Source: Cytophagales bacterium (GTDB taxonomy: Bacteria > Bacteroidota > Bacteroidia > Cytophagales > Cyclobacteriaceae). From it: a stretch of 64,000 nucleotides of DNA. The notes under the pieces are model-generated. The model did no database searches. It saw nothing but the letters and a program-made list of their open reading frames with translations, and was not told where the DNA came from. The stretch is taken from NCBI GenBank assembly GCA_022360055.1, contig JAKSDO010000069.1, forward strand, positions 1 to 64,000. Direction: 5' to 3'. Each line of letters begins with the position of its first letter. Within the stretch, counting starts at the first letter, position 1. The position numbers were made by a program, and so were the translations under genes. Positions 7,737 through 16,224 of the stretch are shown in pieces.

Positions 7737-9440
7737 ATGCAAAGATTGTTTTTACCGATACTGGCCACATGTTTATTTGCCGGTATTAATTACTCGACAG
7801 CTCAAAATTTAAAAATTATTCACGACGCCGAGCACTATGTTTTAGCGGCACAACACGGCGAGAAATGGGCTTCGGAAGATAAAGAAATCAATGAAAAGCT
7901 GGCTGCCCTCAAAAGAAAATTCGGAACACCTCCAAACATCATACACATCATGTGGGACGACACCCCGGTAGGTGAGGTGGGCATTCCTGAAATTCAGGCT
8001 GTCCGCGGTTTCAAAACACCGAATATGAACAGGCTTGCGGAGGAAGGAATAAACTTTATGAGAATGTACACCGAGCCGTCTTGTACTCCTTCCCGCGCTG
8101 ACGCCATGACTGGGCGCTATGCCAAGAGGACAGGAATGCACACGGTTAGTTTTCCGATCGAAAGCTCGGGCATGGATGCGGATGAAGTAACGATAGCAGA
8201 AGTATTGTCTGAAGCTGGCTACGCCACAGCGTTTTATGGGAAATGGCATCTGGGAGATACGGAATTTAGCTACTGTCATAATCAGGGATTTGACGAAGCG
8301 TTTTTCACACCTTACAACCAGGTGCCCAGTATGTGGATCCCTCAAATGGAAATGGCGAATGTAATCACGGGATTATATCCTGACCTGTATCCTGCCGATC
8401 CGTATGATATTGACAAATCGTGGCAACCGGACGGTTTTGTGTGGACACTCGAAGGAAGCAAAGGAGGTAAGACTTATGAATGGGGACCACCCCCGTCGCC
8501 TACTGCTTACTGGGACATTGAAACAGAAGCACAGAAAAGAACCATAAACTTTGTTAAGAAAAATGCAATGGCTAAAAACCCATTCTATGTTTCTTACTGG
8601 CCCATTGCGACAAGTTTTGCCCCGGATCCAAGGGCAACTTCCAAAGTTTCCCAAAATAAAAATATACTTCAGGAGGCTTTAGTAAAAATCGATGCTTTTG
8701 TAGGCGATCTGATGCGGGAGCTCCAGGATTTGGATATTGCTGAAAACACCCTGGTGATTGTGATGGCTGACAACGGCCCCTTTACACACCATGGCCCACG
8801 GGGAATGGCTGAAACGCTCTATACCGGCGGCAAGGGCGATTTTACCGAAGGAGGCATACGGGTTCCGTGCCTGGCCTGGTGGCCCGGTACAATAAGTGCA
8901 GGTGGAATTTCGGGCGACATTATCCACATCACGGACCTGTTCACCACATTTGCGCGCCTGGGCGGAGCTATGGATTATATACCTACCGATCGAGTCATTG
9001 ACGGAGTAGATCAGACATCCTTGTTTATCAATGGGGATGCATACAGTCGCAGAGATTATGTCATGATCTATCAGGGGCCAAACCTGGCCGGGGCGATAAA
9101 GGGAAGATTTAAGCGCGATTGGGCAAACGCATCCGTTGGCCTTTCAGGGGCTGAGTTTTATGATTTATACACTGATCCGCGCGAGAAACATGGTGAGATG
9201 ATCGAGCAATTTCATGTTAAGAGTATGTTTAACAGACAAAGACAACGACATGAGGTTTGGATGAAAAAGTATCCGAACAGACCGGATGCCACAGTTGGAC
9301 CCGCCTTGACCGGAATTGAAAATGAGCGACCGGAAACAAGAAAATTGTATCAATTCCCGATAGATCCAAAGGATTTGCCATTCGATCCAAAAGAGGTATT
9401 GGAGCATGACCTGCCTTATACCCAAAGCGATACGCACTAG
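7737..9440 (+). CDS. secreted arylsulfatase-like sulfatase
   Basis: A 567-residue type I sulfatase with a signal peptide (about residues 1-22, ending TAQ). The metal-binding Asp pair is in HIMWDDTPVG (74-75). The formylglycine site CTPSR is at 116-120, so Cys116 would need oxidation by an anaerobic-type sulfatase-maturating enzyme or FGE, which is not encoded in the window. Other family landmarks are FYGKWHLGD (167-175) and VIVMADNGPFTHHG, followed by GKGDFTEGGIRVP. Substrate cannot be deduced; sulfated polysaccharides or steroids are possible. The conserved Gly-Tyr of the usual DDLGYGD start is replaced by TPVGE. A divergent AraC gene is its likely regulator. Confidence 0.9.
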   Translation: MQRLFLPILATCLFAGINYSTAQNLKIIHDAEHYVLAAQHGEKWASEDKEINEKLAALKRKFGTPPNIIHIMWDDTPVGEVGIPEIQAVRGFKTPNMNRLAEEGINFMRMYTEPSCTPSRADAMTGRYAKRTGMHTVSFPIESSGMDADEVTIAEVLSEAGYATAFYGKWHLGDTEFSYCHNQGFDEAFFTPYNQVPSMWIPQMEMANVITGLYPDLYPADPYDIDKSWQPDGFVWTLEGSKGGKTYEWGPPPSPTAYWDIETEAQKRTINFVKKNAMAKNPFYVSYWPIATSFAPDPRATSKVSQNKNILQEALVKIDAFVGDLMRELQDLDIAENTLVIVMADNGPFTHHGPRGMAETLYTGGKGDFTEGGIRVPCLAWWPGTISAGGISGDIIHITDLFTTFARLGGAMDYIPTDRVIDGVDQTSLFINGDAYSRRDYVMIYQGPNLAGAIKGRFKRDWANASVGLSGAEFYDLYTDPREKHGEMIEQFHVKSMFNRQRQRHEVWMKKYPNRPDATVGPALTGIENERPETRKLYQFPIDPKDLPFDPKEVLEHDLPYTQSDTH

Positions 9441-9541
9441 ATGTTCGGGATATATCATAAGTAGATGGCTGTTTTATTAGTGTAAGACAGTCCCTTTCTT
9501 TCCAGATGTAACGGTCCGTATTTATCAACGCGGAACAACGG

Positions 9542-9759
9542 ATGAACTTTGGAAATACCGACTTGGAAGTCGGCGAGATGGGCTTTGGAACGCGGGCAAT
9601 AGGCGGTCCTGCCATGGCCGGCAACATCCCGACCGGATGGGGCGGTGTCGACGGTCGGTCGCTGCCTTAACGAAAGCCTTTGACATTGGAATTAACTTTT
9701 ATGATGCGGCAGAATTCTATGCTCTCGGACATTCGGAGAAACAAACCGGAAAACTTTAG
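9542..9759 (+). pseudogene. aldo/keto reductase N-terminal remnant, frameshifted
   Basis: From ATG 9542 the sequence encodes MNFGNTDLEVGEMGFGTRA and continues IGGPAMAGNIPTGWGGVDGR, then stops at 9668. Shifting frame at about 9660 restores AALTKAFDIGINFYDAAEFY and ALGHSEK up to a stop at 9759. Together these are the first ~70 residues of an aldo/keto reductase: strand 1, the GxxxxGG loop and the FYDTAxxYGxGxSE cofactor-site motif. The rest of the gene is missing. A single frame change in a recognisable protein, followed by unrelated sequence, marks a decayed fragment. Confidence 0.8.
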
Positions 9760-9898
9760 GAGAATCGGGCGAACGGATAAAATCCAAAAAGTCAATTACT
9801 TCATCTTGGGGCTTTGGAGCCAAGTGATCTTTTTTTTTCATAACTTGGACAAAGCAGGAGTATTCCTGAATTTAAACCGAATGAAAACCGATATATCC

Positions 9899-10672
9899 AT
9901 GAATCATCTCAAAATTCCGCTCCTTTCAATTATTATTCCAATATCGATGCTCAATGTGGCTGTCGGCCAAGGTCAGGATTCAATAGAGCTGAAGAAATTC
10001 ACACCGTATAAAAATGTCATAAGATATAATCTGACCCCCAATATCCTTGGTTTCAGCAGTCTTATATTTGGTTATGAACGCGTTGTAAAACCATACCAGA
10101 CATTTTCTATTAATGCCGGTTATCTGGCGCTTGGCAAATCCGGCAAAAAGGAAAATGAAGATTTTCAGCTTACACGAACAAAATCATCCAGTGGTTTTAG
10201 TATTGCCGCCGATTATCGGTTTTATTTCAAAAGTGAAAATAAGTACGCAGCTCCAAGAGGCGTATACATTGGCCCCTATTTAGCTAATTATAATTTCAGT
10301 CTGTCTACCGGTCTACAGACCCTGGACCCCGATGCGCCACAAGTCGAAACGCTCGTGGATTCTAAAATAAATATTACAAATATTGGTGTTGAATTGGGGT
10401 ATCAATTCGTAATCAAGGACCGTTTTACACTTGATTTAATTCTAATAGGTCCCTCATATTCCGCGTATGGAATTAAAATGGATGTTGTCGGAGATACCAG
10501 GCCCCCCGAAGAAGATATTGACGATACACTGGAAGCCCTGCGCGACATTTTATTCGAACGATACCCCTGGCTTAAAACCCTTGTTGAAGAGGGTGAAGTG
10601 GATGTAAGAGGGAATAAAACGCACTGGGGTTTAGGATTCAGGTACGTTATGCAAGTAGGATTCAGATTTTAA
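9899..10672 (+). CDS. outer-membrane beta-barrel-like protein
   Basis: A 257-residue exported protein. The reading frame is open upstream to 9680, but that part runs through the reductase remnant in another frame and looks non-coding; the ATG at 9899 gives a clean signal peptide (MNHLKIPLLSIIIPISMLNV, cleavage near VGQ). The mature part alternates polar and aromatic residues and ends GLGFRYVMQVGFRF, a typical C-terminal beta-barrel strand with final Phe. It resembles DUF3575-like small barrels. Residues DDTLEALRDILFERYPWLKT form a helical insertion. ATG 9881 is an alternative start. Confidence 0.65.
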   Translation: MNHLKIPLLSIIIPISMLNVAVGQGQDSIELKKFTPYKNVIRYNLTPNILGFSSLIFGYERVVKPYQTFSINAGYLALGKSGKKENEDFQLTRTKSSSGFSIAADYRFYFKSENKYAAPRGVYIGPYLANYNFSLSTGLQTLDPDAPQVETLVDSKINITNIGVELGYQFVIKDRFTLDLILIGPSYSAYGIKMDVVGDTRPPEEDIDDTLEALRDILFERYPWLKTLVEEGEVDVRGNKTHWGLGFRYVMQVGFRF

Positions 10673-10713
10673 TCTTTGTACGCTACCTCGGCCGATTTCT
10701 CATCTATTTCTGT

Positions 10714-11430
10714 ATGATTGAAAAAACAACCATCTTATTATTTCTATCTATACTCCCTTTTTTTTCCTATTGCCAGAAAGAAATCGTCGATCATCAATTT
10801 TGGTTTGACATAATCCCACATTTCGATATCACCAATAGACTGGAGTATTTTGGAGACCTGAGCTATCGAACATCTTCAACAGGTGATAAATTCAGAAGGT
10901 TTATGTTGCGTCCGACAATTCGATATCACTGGACTTACGAATTGGATGTAATTGCCGGGATCGGACTTTTCGGTACCTGGGAAACAAACAACTATAATAC
11001 ATTTGAATTGAGGCCCTACCAGGGTTTGAGATTGAACTGGCCAAAAATATGGCGCATGAATTTTAAACACAGGGGATTAATCGAGGAGCGGTTGCTTTGG
11101 AATAATGAGGGGAGCTTTGATCCGAATCTTCGGCTGAGATACAGATTAAAAACAAAATTGCCACTCAATAAACCGAGTATTCATTATAAAACGATTTATA
11201 TCCCAATCAGCTACGAGATCTTCATAAATGCCGGGTCAAAAGTCGTCGAAAAATTCCGGAATCAGGCCCGGGCAATGGCCGGATTGGGCTATGTTTTCAG
11301 CGATAAATGGATCGGTGAATTTGAAGTGACTTTTCAAAGGTCAAAAAGTGTTGAAACGGATGACTTGTCACTCAGCGATCGCATATTTCGATTTAAACTT
11401 ACCTATAATGGCTGGATCTTCGGCGAATAA
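10714..11430 (+). CDS. DUF2490 family outer-membrane protein
   Basis: A 238-residue exported protein with a signal peptide (ends near YCQ, residue 21). The mature protein opens with VDHQFWFDIIPHF and runs as repeated amphipathic strands (LEYFGDLSYR, FMLRPTIRYHW, LRLRYRLKTK) finishing FRFKLTYNGWIF, the pattern of DUF2490 barrels, which are common single-copy or few-copy envelope proteins in Bacteroidota. The function is unknown. It is 41 bp downstream of another barrel gene and probably co-transcribed. Confidence 0.8.
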   Translation: MIEKTTILLFLSILPFFSYCQKEIVDHQFWFDIIPHFDITNRLEYFGDLSYRTSSTGDKFRRFMLRPTIRYHWTYELDVIAGIGLFGTWETNNYNTFELRPYQGLRLNWPKIWRMNFKHRGLIEERLLWNNEGSFDPNLRLRYRLKTKLPLNKPSIHYKTIYIPISYEIFINAGSKVVEKFRNQARAMAGLGYVFSDKWIGEFEVTFQRSKSVETDDLSLSDRIFRFKLTYNGWIFGE

Positions 11431-11617
11431 GAATTAATCCGTACGGAATGTCATATATCAGTTTTGATGTTTCAAAAATTAACCCGGATTTACTCCATCC
11501 GTCAAAATTCCAATGCGATCTTTGACATTGATTTTAAATGCCATACCGTAGGGTTAATCCAGATAAGGCAAAAACATAATAGCCCAAATTTGGGGAATCC
11601 CGAGTTGGATGCTTGCC

Positions 11618-11648
11618 AACCCGAAAAATTCATGGAATTTTCCGGGTT
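11618..11648. repeat. REP-like palindrome, copy 1
   Basis: Two 14-bp arms (AACCCGAAAAATTC and GAATTTTCCGGGTT, 13 of 14 paired) around a 3-nt spacer ATG. The core, CCGAAAAATTCATGGAATTT, recurs at 62083-62105. Both copies lie past the 3' ends of converging genes. It could act as a bidirectional terminator or be a dispersed palindromic element. Confidence 0.55.
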
Positions 11649-11705
11649 AATGAACGATCGGGTATTGTGAATGTGGCAGGAATACCTGGAATGGGCCAAC
11701 TACAT

Positions 11706-12419
11706 CTATAGTTTTTTTAGTGTTGCCATAGCTTCATCATTCTTGACCCTGGATAGGAGTTGATTATACTTATCGCTCTGGATGGTAAATACGTACATCG
11801 GTTTTACTTCTATTTTTCGTAGATGCTCCAAATCAACCAATTCTTCCAAAGCTTCAAAGTTTTTTTGTGCAGTTTCGTCCACCTGATAGGAGATCAACCG
11901 ATCCCGGTCTTTCCATTTAAGTTTGTAATTGCTCAGGTTTTTATTCATAACAATCTGCCCGGATCTCTTTCGAACAGCACCTTCCGTCATCGCAAGGTTT
12001 TTGTTGAACCTGTCCTTTAAAACCAGCCTCGCTCCTCCATACTTCGACAGGAAGAAATCAGACATATTCTTTGTCGTAAAAGCCTGAATTTTATGCAGGG
12101 TATCGCCTATAAAATACAGGTAAATCTCCGTGATGTATTGATTGTCTTCAAGCAGGTCCAGGTTATTTACCTGATAGATATTGAAATCACGAGTATAAAA
12201 AGTGCCGTATTTTTTAAATTGTTCAAGGTTAATGTCTTCCATTTTCTGATACAGGTTCAGATTGCCAAACTGGAATTTTAGCTTCGGATCTATCTCCTTT
12301 TTCTGGGTATAAAAATCCACTACCTTTGGCTTTCCAACATAAAACTTCACCGGTTTCTCCCGATGGCATGAAGCGGATAAAACAGAAATGAACGATATGC
12401 AAACCAATAGTTGCTTCAT
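11706..12419 (-). CDS. hypothetical lipoprotein
   Basis: A 237-residue protein when started at the ATG ending at 12419; this start gives MKQLLVCISFISVLSASCHR, with a good lipobox (LSASC, Cys18), and is preferred over the upstream Met. The mature part has no recognised domain. It carries segments such as NQYITEIYLYFIGDTLHKIQ and a C-terminal charged helix (YNQLLSRVKNDEAMATLKKL). It is predicted to be anchored in the periplasmic or outer membrane. The gene stands alone between convergent neighbours. Confidence 0.6.
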   Translation of the reverse strand: MKQLLVCISFISVLSASCHREKPVKFYVGKPKVVDFYTQKKEIDPKLKFQFGNLNLYQKMEDINLEQFKKYGTFYTRDFNIYQVNNLDLLEDNQYITEIYLYFIGDTLHKIQAFTTKNMSDFFLSKYGGARLVLKDRFNKNLAMTEGAVRKRSGQIVMNKNLSNYKLKWKDRDRLISYQVDETAQKNFEALEELVDLEHLRKIEVKPMYVFTIQSDKYNQLLSRVKNDEAMATLKKL

Positions 12420-12560
12420 GATGATTTGGAAGTACATACGAAAATAAGGATGTTCCGGTATAAATTGATGGATTCCTCTGAAAATCCGGCTTTTTTTTAC
12501 AAATTACAATTTTAATTGCCGAACCAAACTTTCATATAAGACACAATTTTGTACGTAACC

Positions 12561-12899
12561 ATGAAGATATATCATAATCCCAGGTGCAGCAAAAGCAGGC
12601 AAACACTTCAATTGATCCGGGAATCTGGCAGGCCGGTGGAGATTGTGGAATATCTCAATGCGCCTCCGACTTTTGAAGAATTAAAGTCTATTATTGATCA
12701 ACTGGGGATTTCTCCCGAACAATTATTAAGAAAAAACGAGGTAGTTTTTAAAGAGCGATTCAAAGACAAAAAACTTTCTGATGAAGAATGGATTCAGGCG
12801 ATGATCGACCATCCAAAGCTCATGGAAAGACCAATCGTTGTCGAGGGAGATAAGGCCGTTTTGGGGCGTCCCCCCGAAAATGTAAAAAGCTTGTTGTAA
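12561..12899 (+). CDS. ArsC/Spx-like arsenate reductase (glutaredoxin type)
   Basis: A 112-residue thioredoxin-fold protein starting at ATG 12561 (an upstream TTG would only add four residues). The active site is HNPRCSKSRQ at residues 5-14, with Cys9 and a CxxS rather than CxxC pair. The second family block ERPIVVEGDKAVLGRPPENV is present near the C-terminus. Length fits the ArsC/YfgD family (~115). The family reduces arsenate with glutathione/glutaredoxin in enterobacteria; without other ars genes around it, the actual substrate here is uncertain and a general thiol role is possible. It converges with the next gene, their stop codons being one base apart. Confidence 0.82.
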   Translation: MKIYHNPRCSKSRQTLQLIRESGRPVEIVEYLNAPPTFEELKSIIDQLGISPEQLLRKNEVVFKERFKDKKLSDEEWIQAMIDHPKLMERPIVVEGDKAVLGRPPENVKSLL

Positions 12900-12900
12900 G

Positions 12901-13359
12901 CTAAATTTTAAGATGGATATTGTCTTTGTAATCCACTTTTACTGAAAAAGGCACTCCATAGGCTTTGATTTTTATTTTACCCAGATATCGTATCTCCTGT
13001 CCGGCATCTCCGATAAGTCCCAGAGCAGATCCGATCGCATTGAGATTAAGATCCTTGAGCCTGATTTTCACATCCAGCGGAACCACAAAATCTTCATTTC
13101 CATTGGCCTTTATGTCATACTCTTTATCTAGCACGGCAATCGTCTTATCATCCATAAGAATGTCGATATCGGCGCCTTTTATGGTTATAGCTTTTTTATT
13201 TGGATTGTACAGCACAGCCTCGGCATGAAGATTTGCAGTAGATAGACTCTCCAACTCCACGACAACATTTTCCAAATATTTAAATTGAGGTGATTCCGGC
13301 TTATTGCATGAATTCAACCCAACTACAACCGACACAACCAAAAATAGTCCTCGTTTCAT
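12901..13359 (-). CDS. LEA14-like lipoprotein
   Basis: A 152-residue lipoprotein: signal MKRGLFLVVSVVVGLNSCNK with Cys18 as the lipidation site. The mature part fits the LEA type 2 (LEA14) beta-sandwich: NVVVELESLSTANLHAEAVL, YNPNKKAITIKGADIDILMD, then VPLDVKIRLKDL. In Bacteroidota these are small envelope lipoproteins of unknown role. Downstream it converges with the arsC-like gene. Upstream lies a terminator hairpin belonging to the DUF2911 gene, so it needs its own promoter. Confidence 0.75.
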   Translation of the reverse strand: MKRGLFLVVSVVVGLNSCNKPESPQFKYLENVVVELESLSTANLHAEAVLYNPNKKAITIKGADIDILMDDKTIAVLDKEYDIKANGNEDFVVPLDVKIRLKDLNLNAIGSALGLIGDAGQEIRYLGKIKIKAYGVPFSVKVDYKDNIHLKI

Positions 13360-13383
13360 GACTTTCAGTAAATATCAAAACAA

Positions 13384-13408
13384 AAAGCAGGGTTATACGC
13401 CCTGCTTT
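13384..13408 (-). terminator. intrinsic terminator after the DUF2911 gene
   Basis: Perfect 9-bp stem (AAAGCAGGG with its complement) and a 7-nt loop. Read on the minus strand it is followed by a T5 run, 32 bases after the stop of the DUF2911 gene. Confidence 0.75.
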
Positions 13409-13439
13409 CACTAACGCAACAAATATATAATTATTTGAA

Positions 13440-13952
13440 TTACTTCTCTATTTTGAAACTAAATGATTTGTATTCCCAGGCAAAAACAACGGTTCCGTCA
13501 TCTTTTACATCGAATTTCAGTGATTCGTTGATCTCCAATGTGCGCGCTACTTTTACATCGAACCGGAATAGATCTTCACTTTCTTTGTAGTTGTAAGCGC
13601 CCCATTGCTCTGCCTCTTTATTTATTATTACCGTCCAGGTATCTCCTTTCCTTGGGATGGTAAAAAGGGCATATTTTCCTTTGGGCATTTTGTTTTTACC
13701 GATTTTCACATTATCGCTCACTTCGATGGTCGTAGCGTTGTTGGCTCCGGTCCTCCAAACTTTATCGTAAGGTTCCAGACCTCCCCAAATCGTTCTGCCT
13801 TTGACTTTTGGAGCGTGGTAGTCAATCTTCACTGAAACTCCATCGACAGTTGCTTCGGCAGATGCGGGCGGGCTTTCTTGTGCCCACGATATGGAAACTA
13901 ACAATATGATTAATGAAAAGCCCGAAGCTATGCTTATGATAATTTTTTTCAT
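13440..13952 (-). CDS. DUF2911 family secreted protein
   Basis: A 170-residue exported protein with a signal peptide ending near SWAQ (residue 25). The mature part follows the DUF2911 pattern: VKIDYHAPKVKGRTIWGGLE, PYDKVWRTGANNATTIEVSD, KMPKGKYALFTIPR, TWTVIINKEAEQWGAYNY. DUF2911 proteins are widespread in Bacteroidota and Gemmatimonadota; no function is established. The gene has its own terminator on the 3' side and appears monocistronic. Confidence 0.88.
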   Translation of the reverse strand: MKKIIISIASGFSLIILLVSISWAQESPPASAEATVDGVSVKIDYHAPKVKGRTIWGGLEPYDKVWRTGANNATTIEVSDNVKIGKNKMPKGKYALFTIPRKGDTWTVIINKEAEQWGAYNYKESEDLFRFDVKVARTLEINESLKFDVKDDGTVVFAWEYKSFSFKIEK

Positions 13953-14021
13953 GGTATTAACGATTTAGTTTTTATGTAAATTAAGTTAAAACAGATTTTC
14001 ATTTACAAAAAATTTGCCAGA

Positions 14022-15116
14022 TTAGCTGGTAACTTCCGACAATTCAATATTGTTAGATCTTTTTAGTTTTGAAAAAGAATTTATAAAAATCTGATTTATT
14101 TTTTTAGCATTCATCAAAATAATTGGTTTTAAAAGCCATCCTATAACAGGCAACGGTTTATAGTGAATCTCTACTCTTATTTTGGTCTTGTCATCGATAG
14201 CCGACAGGATGAAGTAAATGGTAAAATCTGTTGCCAATGGAAATTTTTTTAGTTTCTCTCCGTAAACAAGTTTTCCTTTACCAAAATCATTGGTGACACT
14301 TTCAAATTCTGCCGAGCCCTTTTCGAAAACGCATATGTGCTTGGTACCGATCCGGTTTACTTTTCCCTTATCGTACTTGAACTCAGTCACGCCCTTGCTC
14401 CACTGGATTTTCAAATCAAAATTCGATAAATATTCATAAGCTTCCGGAGGTGAAAGATCAAATACATACTCTTCCGCAATAGGATCCCTCATTTTTTCGG
14501 GAAGAACAACAGGCGGTGGTTCCGGTACCTCCGAATACAAATCAGCCAGTGATACAAACGAATAATTTACCAAACCGATATTCTCATATTCGTCTGTTCC
14601 GTTTTCAAACTTCAGCGCGGTGAGCTCTTCCAGTTCATTCTGATTTTCTTGTAGGTATTGATCCGTAAAAAGAATGTACTCTTCATAGCTGATGTTGTTT
14701 TTAAGCAATCTGTGCAGCAGCACAATATCCGATCCGAACGGTTTTTTGTGGTTCTTAACCGTGGTAAAGCCAATATCAGCGCTGTGAACTACAAATTTTA
14801 GGGATAGTTTTGAAGCCGAGCTACAGGCTCCGCATTGACAAATGCGCTGGCTTTCATACAATTTGAGATGAGAATGAAAATTAAGAAAGATTTTACGGGC
14901 TTGATTATAGACTTCTTTCAGGCCAGACTTATGATCTACCTTATAAAATAAGACCGCATCGCCCTCGATCTCTGAAACCTCCAAACCGATTTCATTACTG
15001 TCGATGATCTTTTCCAGCAACTCGGAAATAATATGCTGCCCGTGCTCGATTTCAGTATTATTGACAAATTCGGTAAACCCCGTTATATCAGGAATAAATA
15101 GCAATGATTTTGGCAT
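14022..15116 (-). CDS. DUF2652 protein: cyclase-like N-domain plus SRPBCC-like C-domain
   Basis: A 364-residue cytosolic protein. The first ~200 residues resemble a class III nucleotidyl cyclase catalytic domain (FIPDITGFTEFVNNTEIEHG near the start and VSEIEGDAVLFYK at ~47-59), the part annotated as DUF2652. A CQCGACSS cysteine cluster at about residues 93-100 is notable. Residues ~215-350 look like an SRPBCC/polyketide-cyclase ligand-binding fold (YVFDLSPPEAYEYLSNFDLK, then EIHYKPLPVIGWLLKPIIL). Whether it cyclises nucleotides is unknown; the first metal Asp (PDITGF) and the later EGDA Asp are present. Confidence 0.78.
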   Translation of the reverse strand: MPKSLLFIPDITGFTEFVNNTEIEHGQHIISELLEKIIDSNEIGLEVSEIEGDAVLFYKVDHKSGLKEVYNQARKIFLNFHSHLKLYESQRICQCGACSSASKLSLKFVVHSADIGFTTVKNHKKPFGSDIVLLHRLLKNNISYEEYILFTDQYLQENQNELEELTALKFENGTDEYENIGLVNYSFVSLADLYSEVPEPPPVVLPEKMRDPIAEEYVFDLSPPEAYEYLSNFDLKIQWSKGVTEFKYDKGKVNRIGTKHICVFEKGSAEFESVTNDFGKGKLVYGEKLKKFPLATDFTIYFILSAIDDKTKIRVEIHYKPLPVIGWLLKPIILMNAKKINQIFINSFSKLKRSNNIELSEVTS

Positions 15117-15200
15117 AGATCAATGTCGGTTTTTTAGTCAACGCAAATGAAGGTATACTATATTACGCCATAAACGGGCATTTGTTCCGTTCAATATTTC

Positions 15201-16151
15201 TCACTGATGTATCCGCTCCAAAAGGTTTTTACTCTCAACTAAGAATTCCTGCCAGATTTCCTCCAATATCTCTGCAGCCGGTTTCACACGATCGATCATT
15301 GCGGATACCTGACCGATCTCCAGCTCGCCATTGTCGAGATCTCCTTCAAACATCCCTTTTTTAGCTCTTCCCTTGCCCAACAGGGATCTTAACGAATCCG
15401 GGTCTGCACAAGATGATTCCGCCTCTTTTACCTGCCTATAGAATTTGTTCTTTAGAAGGCGCACGGGGGTTAATTTTTTCATCATCAATTCGGTGCTTCC
15501 TTCCTGCGCTTCAACAATTAGATTCTTGAATTTTTCGCTTGCCGATGATTCGTTACTTGCTGCAAACCGGCTGCCAATCTGTACACCCTCCGCTCCCAGG
15601 GCCATAGCAGCCAGCATTGCCTTCCCGCTTCCAATACCTCCCGCTGCGATTAAGGGGATCGAAACTTCGGCCGAGATCATCGGGATCAGACAAAGTGTAG
15701 TTGTCTCTTCCCTTCCGTTATGCCCGCCTGCTTCAAATCCTTCTGCAACGATCGCATCAACTCCGACATCTTGGCACTTCTTGGCAAATTTCAGACTGGA
15801 AACCACATGAACAACCTTAATTCCATGTAGTTGCAAGGCGGATGTCCACAATTTCGGATTACCGGCAGAAGTAAATACGACAGGAACCCGGGCCTCGATA
15901 ATTATTTTCATGATCTCCTCAATCTGCGGATACATCAAAGGTACATTTACACCGAATGGTTTGTCTGTGGCTATTTTGCACTTTTCGATATGCTCGGCCA
16001 ATACTTCGGGGTGCATGGATCCGGCGCCTAATAAACCCAGTCCTCCGGCATTACTCACTGAAGAGGCTAATTTCCATCCGCTACACCACACCATGCCTGC
16101 CTGTATGATCGGATATTTCACTTGAAAAAGATTCGTAATACGATTATTCAT
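15201..16151 (-). CDS. nitronate monooxygenase / FabK-like FMN enzyme
   Basis: A 316-residue TIM-barrel flavoprotein, starting at the ATG ending at 16151 (MNNRITNLFQVKYPIIQAGM); the 17 codons open upstream look non-coding. Landmarks are PIIQAGMVW at the N-terminus, VVFTSAGNP, VAEGFEAGGHNG with the conserved catalytic GHxG, IPLIAAGGIGSGKAM, and GAEGVQIGSRF for FMN phosphate binding. Members oxidise nitronates such as propionate-3-nitronate, while close relatives (FabK) reduce enoyl-ACP; sequence by eye cannot separate them with certainty. It is divergent from the ClC gene with a 73-bp gap. Confidence 0.82.
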   Translation of the reverse strand: MNNRITNLFQVKYPIIQAGMVWCSGWKLASSVSNAGGLGLLGAGSMHPEVLAEHIEKCKIATDKPFGVNVPLMYPQIEEIMKIIIEARVPVVFTSAGNPKLWTSALQLHGIKVVHVVSSLKFAKKCQDVGVDAIVAEGFEAGGHNGREETTTLCLIPMISAEVSIPLIAAGGIGSGKAMLAAMALGAEGVQIGSRFAASNESSASEKFKNLIVEAQEGSTELMMKKLTPVRLLKNKFYRQVKEAESSCADPDSLRSLLGKGRAKKGMFEGDLDNGELEIGQVSAMIDRVKPAAEILEEIWQEFLVESKNLLERIHQ

Positions 16152-16224
16152 TTTTGTAAAAATTATGATGGTAACCTTTTGCAAAAAAATTACTATTAGC
16201 ACTAGATTGTACTATTTTTGCGAC

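Noticed and set aside
9680-9898. N-terminal extension of the barrel protein
   Set aside because: It overlaps the aldo/keto reductase remnant in another frame and lacks a signal peptide at its start.
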